From Hirsutella rhossiliensis (taxonomy: Eukaryota; Ascomycota; Sordariomycetes; Hypocreales; Ophiocordycipitaceae): 64,000 nt of DNA. The DNA lies in contig NW_025408677.1 in assembly GCF_020360975.1 (NCBI RefSeq), positions 2,294,001 through 2,358,000 on the forward strand, written 5' to 3'. The notes beneath the pieces were generated by a model, which did no database searches, was not told the DNA's origin, and saw nothing but the letters and a program-made list of their open reading frames with translations. The position numbers were made by a program, and so were the translations under genes. Shown one piece after another: positions 60,091 to 64,000 of this stretch; the first letter of the stretch is position 1; every line of letters starts with the position of its first letter.

Positions 60091-63000
60091 GTTTAAAGCC
60101 GCTATCCTATCCTATAAGCGTTAAAGGGCTATATCTTAAAATACTCTCGCCGCGCGTGCCCCTAGGCCGGTCTATCCCTCCTTACTAAACTAAGGTAAAG
60201 GCGCTAAGGGAAGCTCGTTTAGTAGTAAAGGTATAAGGGGAAGCTTATCTACTAGTACCGCGCCTTCCTTTACTAAGGAAGCTCCTATATAAGTCTATAG
60301 CGCTTCTTATAGGATAAGCTATAGATCCTAGGCCTCGATATCCGCTCTTATCGGCCGGTCTTAATCCCTCTAAGAAAGCGCGTCTAAGACTATAGAGTCC
60401 CGCCTAAGGTAGTACTTAATTAAGAAGTTAAAGTATAAGAGATACTCCGCTTAGTAGGCTTACTACTTTAAGAGGTATTAGCGGGTTATAAAGTACTTAA
60501 GGTTCTTATAGTTTATAAGAACCTTAAAGCTCTTATAGTTCTAAAGCTCCGCTTACTATCGCTTAAGGTAGCTAATAATCGCTAGTATCTTCTTATTATA
60601 AATAGCGTAATTCCGCTTTACTAAGGTTAGCTTATAGGAGTAGAACGCTACCGGTTACTTCCGCTTATCTACCTTCTAAGAGAGCGTTCCTTTAAGTGCC
60701 TAGCCGTTATAGTCCGCTTTAATTAACGTAAACTAGTTAAAGTCCTACTAAAGTAATATTAAGGCTTATAAGAAAAGGTCCTTAAGCGTATAGAACGCTC
60801 CTTCCTATATAGGCCCCTAATAAAAAGCGGTTTACTTTCTAGTAATCTCGTTTAAGGGTATTATAATAAAGGAGAAACCCTTAATAAATATCCTATAATA
60901 GTTCGCGAACCTAAGGAAGCTCTATATACTTATTTATATAGTTAAGGCCGCTTAGTCTTAGATCGCCTAGATCTTTATAGGATCCGCTTATATACCTATA
61001 CTTATATAAATAATAAAGCCTAGGTACTTAACCCTCTTAACCCTAAATTCGCACTTATCTAGGTCGAGGTAGAGCCTATAAAGTTAAAGGCGCTTTAAGA
61101 CTTTTTATACTTTCTATATATAGTCTTTATAGGAGCCGCTTATATAGATAAGGATATTATCTATATATACTAAAGCGAACTTATTAAGGAAGTTATAAAG
61201 TATATTATTAATATAACGCTAGAAGGTAGCGGGCGCTTTTAATAGGCCGAAGGGCGTTATAAGCTACTTAAATAAGCTATAGTATATATAGAACGCTATT
61301 TTCTACTTATTACCCTTTAAGATCTATACTTTATAGAATACTTATTTTATATTTAGCTTTATAAACTACTTTACCTTTAAGAGGTTATAAAGTATATCTA
61401 AGATTAAGGGTAAAGGGTAACGGTCTAGCCTTATAATTACGTTTAGAGCCCTATAGTTATAATAGAACTATATCCCGCCCCTTAGTTTATATATAAATAA
61501 AACTAGCGCTCTTACTTTAGAGCTACTTACTTAAATAAAACCCTTATCTAAGAGGTCCCTTAGCGTCTTCTTTAGTATTAGTAGCTCTACGTATAATATA
61601 TTATATAGCGGTCTAAATAGTATAGGTAGTTCCTACCCCTTCTTATTAGTATAGAGTACGATCTTATAGTCTACCCCTAGCTTATATAGGTTAAGCTTAT
61701 TTACTTCCTAGGACTTAAATAGTAGTAGGAGGTTATAAAAGCGCTTTAGTATCTACTACTATAGCTTAGAGGGCGACTTTAGCTTCTTTATTTAAAGGGC
61801 CTTCTTAATATCTACTAAGCTAACTACGTAGACTACTATATTAGCCGCTACCTAGCCTTCCTCTTACTCTACCTATTATATAGTTCTTATAAAGATAGAG
61901 GTAAGGACTTCTTAGGCTAAGTATAAAGCTTATATACTTAGTCCTATACTTATAAAACTATTATCGTAGTAGACCTACTATTATATAGGCTTAAACTATA
62001 GCTTCTTTTAGTATAAAACTAAGTATAACTCTATATATAATAACTAAGGTTTCTTAAAGATTAAGGGAAACTCTAGTTAAGGGATTATATAAGCTATAAT
62101 AAGCTTATAGTAGCTATTAACCTTTATAGCTAGCTATATAGTACCCTTAATTACTATACCCTTTATCGCGCTTAAGGCGCCCTTTACTCGCTTTAAGGCG
62201 ATCTTTTCTACTAGCACTTATATCTCTCGCGTAAGCGCCTTATTAACTATAATATAGTATTAATAGCCCTTATCTATAAGGGCGGCGATAGGTAAGGAGT
62301 TATTAATTATAACCTATATTAAAGTAAGCTCTTTTTCTATATAGGCGGATAATTCCTCTTTCTCCTTTACTAGTACTAGTAATTAAGGCTCTAGAGCCCG
62401 TCTTTACTCTAAAGCTACTCTTTTTCCTTTAGGCTTAGAGGCGCGGAGTCCTCTTTATCGTTTAAGGTAAAGAGCAGTTCTATCTTCGCTACTTAAACTA
62501 CTATAGGCTACTTAGCTAAAAAGAAGGGGCATTTCAATATAAAGTATATAAACGCGCTATAATATAAGTAGCGGCTATTAGCTTTCCTTTTCTTAATTTC
62601 CTTACTTATTACTTACTTCGCCTACTACTTAAAAGGTAGAATAGTATAAGGAATATTTAATAATAACTTCTTACTATATTTAGCTTAGTTTATATAGGTA
62701 GCCGATATTAAGGTATCCTTATCTATATCGATAGTTAGCTATTCCTTTTATAAAGGGGCGGTAATCTTATTACCGCTATATAGCGTACGCTTATAAAGCT
62801 TTTAGAAATATAGCGTCTACTTATAGCCCTATACTACCTTTATTAACTAGCTTATATACTCGCTATAGTTAGTAAGTATAATTATAAGGATAAGTAGCTT
62901 TTATAAGGCTAGTATAATTAAGTTCTATAACTATATAAGCTTCGCGCTATCTTCCTATACTATAGTTCCCGCCGCCTATAAGAGCGTCTCTTTAAAGTTA

Positions 63001-63560
63001 GGGAGGAATTTACTAAAGGACTGCCTATCCCTTTACCTAAGGGTTTATAGCTTATCCTATACTTTCTCCTACTCTTATACGTTGCTAAATATATATATAA
63101 GGTATTAAAAGAAGTCTTATAGGTCGCGTTTACCCCTAGGGCCGCCCTTATCTTAAAATCTAGAGATCCTTTATATCTAGGGCTCTAGTAGCGTATAAAG
63201 GAGCGAATACTACGCTATATTATAATAGCCGTTTAGGCCCTATTTCTTATCTATTATAAACTTTATCTATAGCTAGCTAAGGAAGAAGTAAAAAGAGTTA
63301 AGCTTACTATCTTAAGTTAGTTATAAAAGCGGCTTCTATATTAGTAGTACTACCGCTATAACCGGTATTATAGAGGTTATAGGGGTTAACGCTAGTCTTA
63401 TAGACGGCTCCCTTAGTATAGCGAGAACCTTATTCTTCTCGCTAGCTATCGCGCTTTTAATTACTTTTAGGATAGCTATAATACTTTTTATCCGCTTAAA
63501 GGGTAGCGGGGTGCTCCCTTAAGGAAGTAGCGCCCTTTTTAAGGAGATATTTATTAAATC
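60091..63560 (-). pseudogene. gypsy-2 gag/protease, RT and RNase H remnant
   Basis: Read leftward. A gag-like region is at about 63560-62800. A protease-like segment near 62310-62270 reads P-I-A-A-L-I-D-K-G. RT around 61500-60950 has the catalytic box Y-I-D-N (complement of 61145-61175), last Asp lost. RNase H around 60900-60450 has N-Y-A-I-Y-N-K. The frame ends at the truncation. Stops are TAG/TAA. The gag boundaries are unclear. Confidence 0.78.
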
Positions 63561-63580
63561 TATTAGTTAATAGCTTATAC

Positions 63581-63764
63581 TATTATAGAGTAAGTAAAGG
63601 TATATATATAGGTGCCGTTTATAGGATAATATTAATAAGCTATATAGAGCTCTTTTATACGCGGCTAGCCTATATATATATATAGGATCTAGCCCTCTAT
63701 ATATAACTATATAGCTTAGGCTATAGCCTAAGCCTATAACCTATAATAGTTAAAGACTCTTATA
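63581..63764 (-). repeat. 5' LTR of gypsy-2 (184 bp)
   Basis: Matches the solo LTR at 12455-12639. In coding direction it starts TATAAGAGTC and ends CTTACTCTATAATA, the same end as the gag-only mini element LTR. Confidence 0.85.
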
Positions 63765-64000
63765 ATAAGAAGGGAGGCGCTTTATCTCTTAGCGCTTCTT
63801 TATTTACTATACCTATAAATATCGTTTATAGTTAGTTTAGCCTTCCTAGCCTTACTAGCTAGCGGGTATCTTAAGCTTAACCTTATATCTTAGCGCGGTT
63901 TACTTAGTCCTTACTTTTAGACCGCGGTCGATTTAAGAACGCCTTAGGTTTTAATAGTAAGGAGTACCTATTACTTAGCGTACGTTTAAGTATTCGCGAA
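63765..64000 (-). mobile_element. LINE copy 4, 5' part (ORF1), running off the window
   Basis: Colinear with the - strand LINE copy 3 from about 42830 rightward, i.e. the end of ORF1. The first five bases (ATAAG) are the target copy of gypsy-2. It is most simply the same LINE copy as 44311-46679, with about 3.4 kb between the two parts lost. Confidence 0.8.

Larger units (their letters stand above)
60091..63764 (-). mobile_element. gypsy-2 element, 3' truncated
   Basis: A third Ty3/gypsy family on the - strand. It has its 5' LTR at 63581-63764, a gag/protease region, RT and RNase H, and stops abruptly at 60091 before any integrase core. On the right it is followed by ATAAG and then LINE sequence. 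The equivalent intact LINE site is near 20290 in copy 1, showing that it had inserted into LINE ORF1. Confidence 0.87.

Noticed and set aside
1..64000. Telomeric, centromeric satellite or rDNA sequence
   Set aside because: No TTAGGG-type arrays, no tandem satellite monomers and no rRNA-like stretches were seen; all large repeats resolve to named transposable elements.
1..64000. CpG methylation decay as the cause of AT richness
   Set aside because: CG dinucleotides remain frequent while CA/TG are lost, the opposite of CpG deamination.

Overview
The window is a gene-poor, AT-rich block of fungal repeat DNA made almost entirely of transposable elements inserted into one another. The organism is most likely a filamentous ascomycete. 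Nearly everywhere the dinucleotides CA and TG are missing while TA is in great excess and CG is kept. That is the footprint of repeat-induced point mutation (RIP, CpA to TpA), not of ordinary CpG methylation decay. CAR and TGG codons have become TAG/TAA, so almost every reading frame is broken by stops, and Cys/His/Asp codons read as Tyr/Tyr/Asn. I saw no intact host gene, tRNA, rRNA or telomeric repeat.

Layout. 1-2262: 3' part of a Ty3/gypsy element (A, + strand) with integrase, chromodomain and 3' LTR. 2476-10326: a complete related gypsy element (B, - strand) with two 450-bp LTRs and target-site duplication ATATT. Both sit in an unidentified ORF (- strand, 11412-10332 continuing at 2475-2263). 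12455-12639: solo LTR of a third gypsy family (gypsy-2). 13091-26076: a full-length Tad/I-type LINE (copy 1) split by a Ty1/copia element (copia-1 copy 1, 13869-19492). 26092-27585: an unidentified + strand ORF carrying a solo gypsy LTR. 27867-34178: a second copia family (copia-2, - strand) with 697-bp LTRs. 34596-44200: LINE copy 3 (- strand), carrying a gag-only mini LTR element (35909-37779) and a solo copia-1 LTR (39608-40176). 44311-46679 and 63765-64000: the two ends of LINE copy 4. Between them lie copia-1 copy 2 (46680-60090, itself split by LINE copy 2 at 48721-56066) and a truncated gypsy-2 (60091-63764).

Order of events can be read from the target-site duplications: 5 bp for the LTR elements, 15 bp for the LINEs. 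The most interesting content is extra coding capacity on the antisense strand. Both gypsy families A and B carry, between pol and the 3' LTR and on the opposite strand, an ORF with a six-cysteine cluster resembling a Zn2Cys6 domain. All LINE copies carry an antisense Lys-rich ORF in a roughly 2.4-kb 3' region. Other structures not explained by standard annotation are a hairpin just inside the 5' LTR of both copia families, AGGTTTTT repeat clusters upstream of their 3' LTRs, a 24-bp tandem repeat coding an acidic octapeptide, and a gag-only mini element whose LTR ends resemble gypsy-2.
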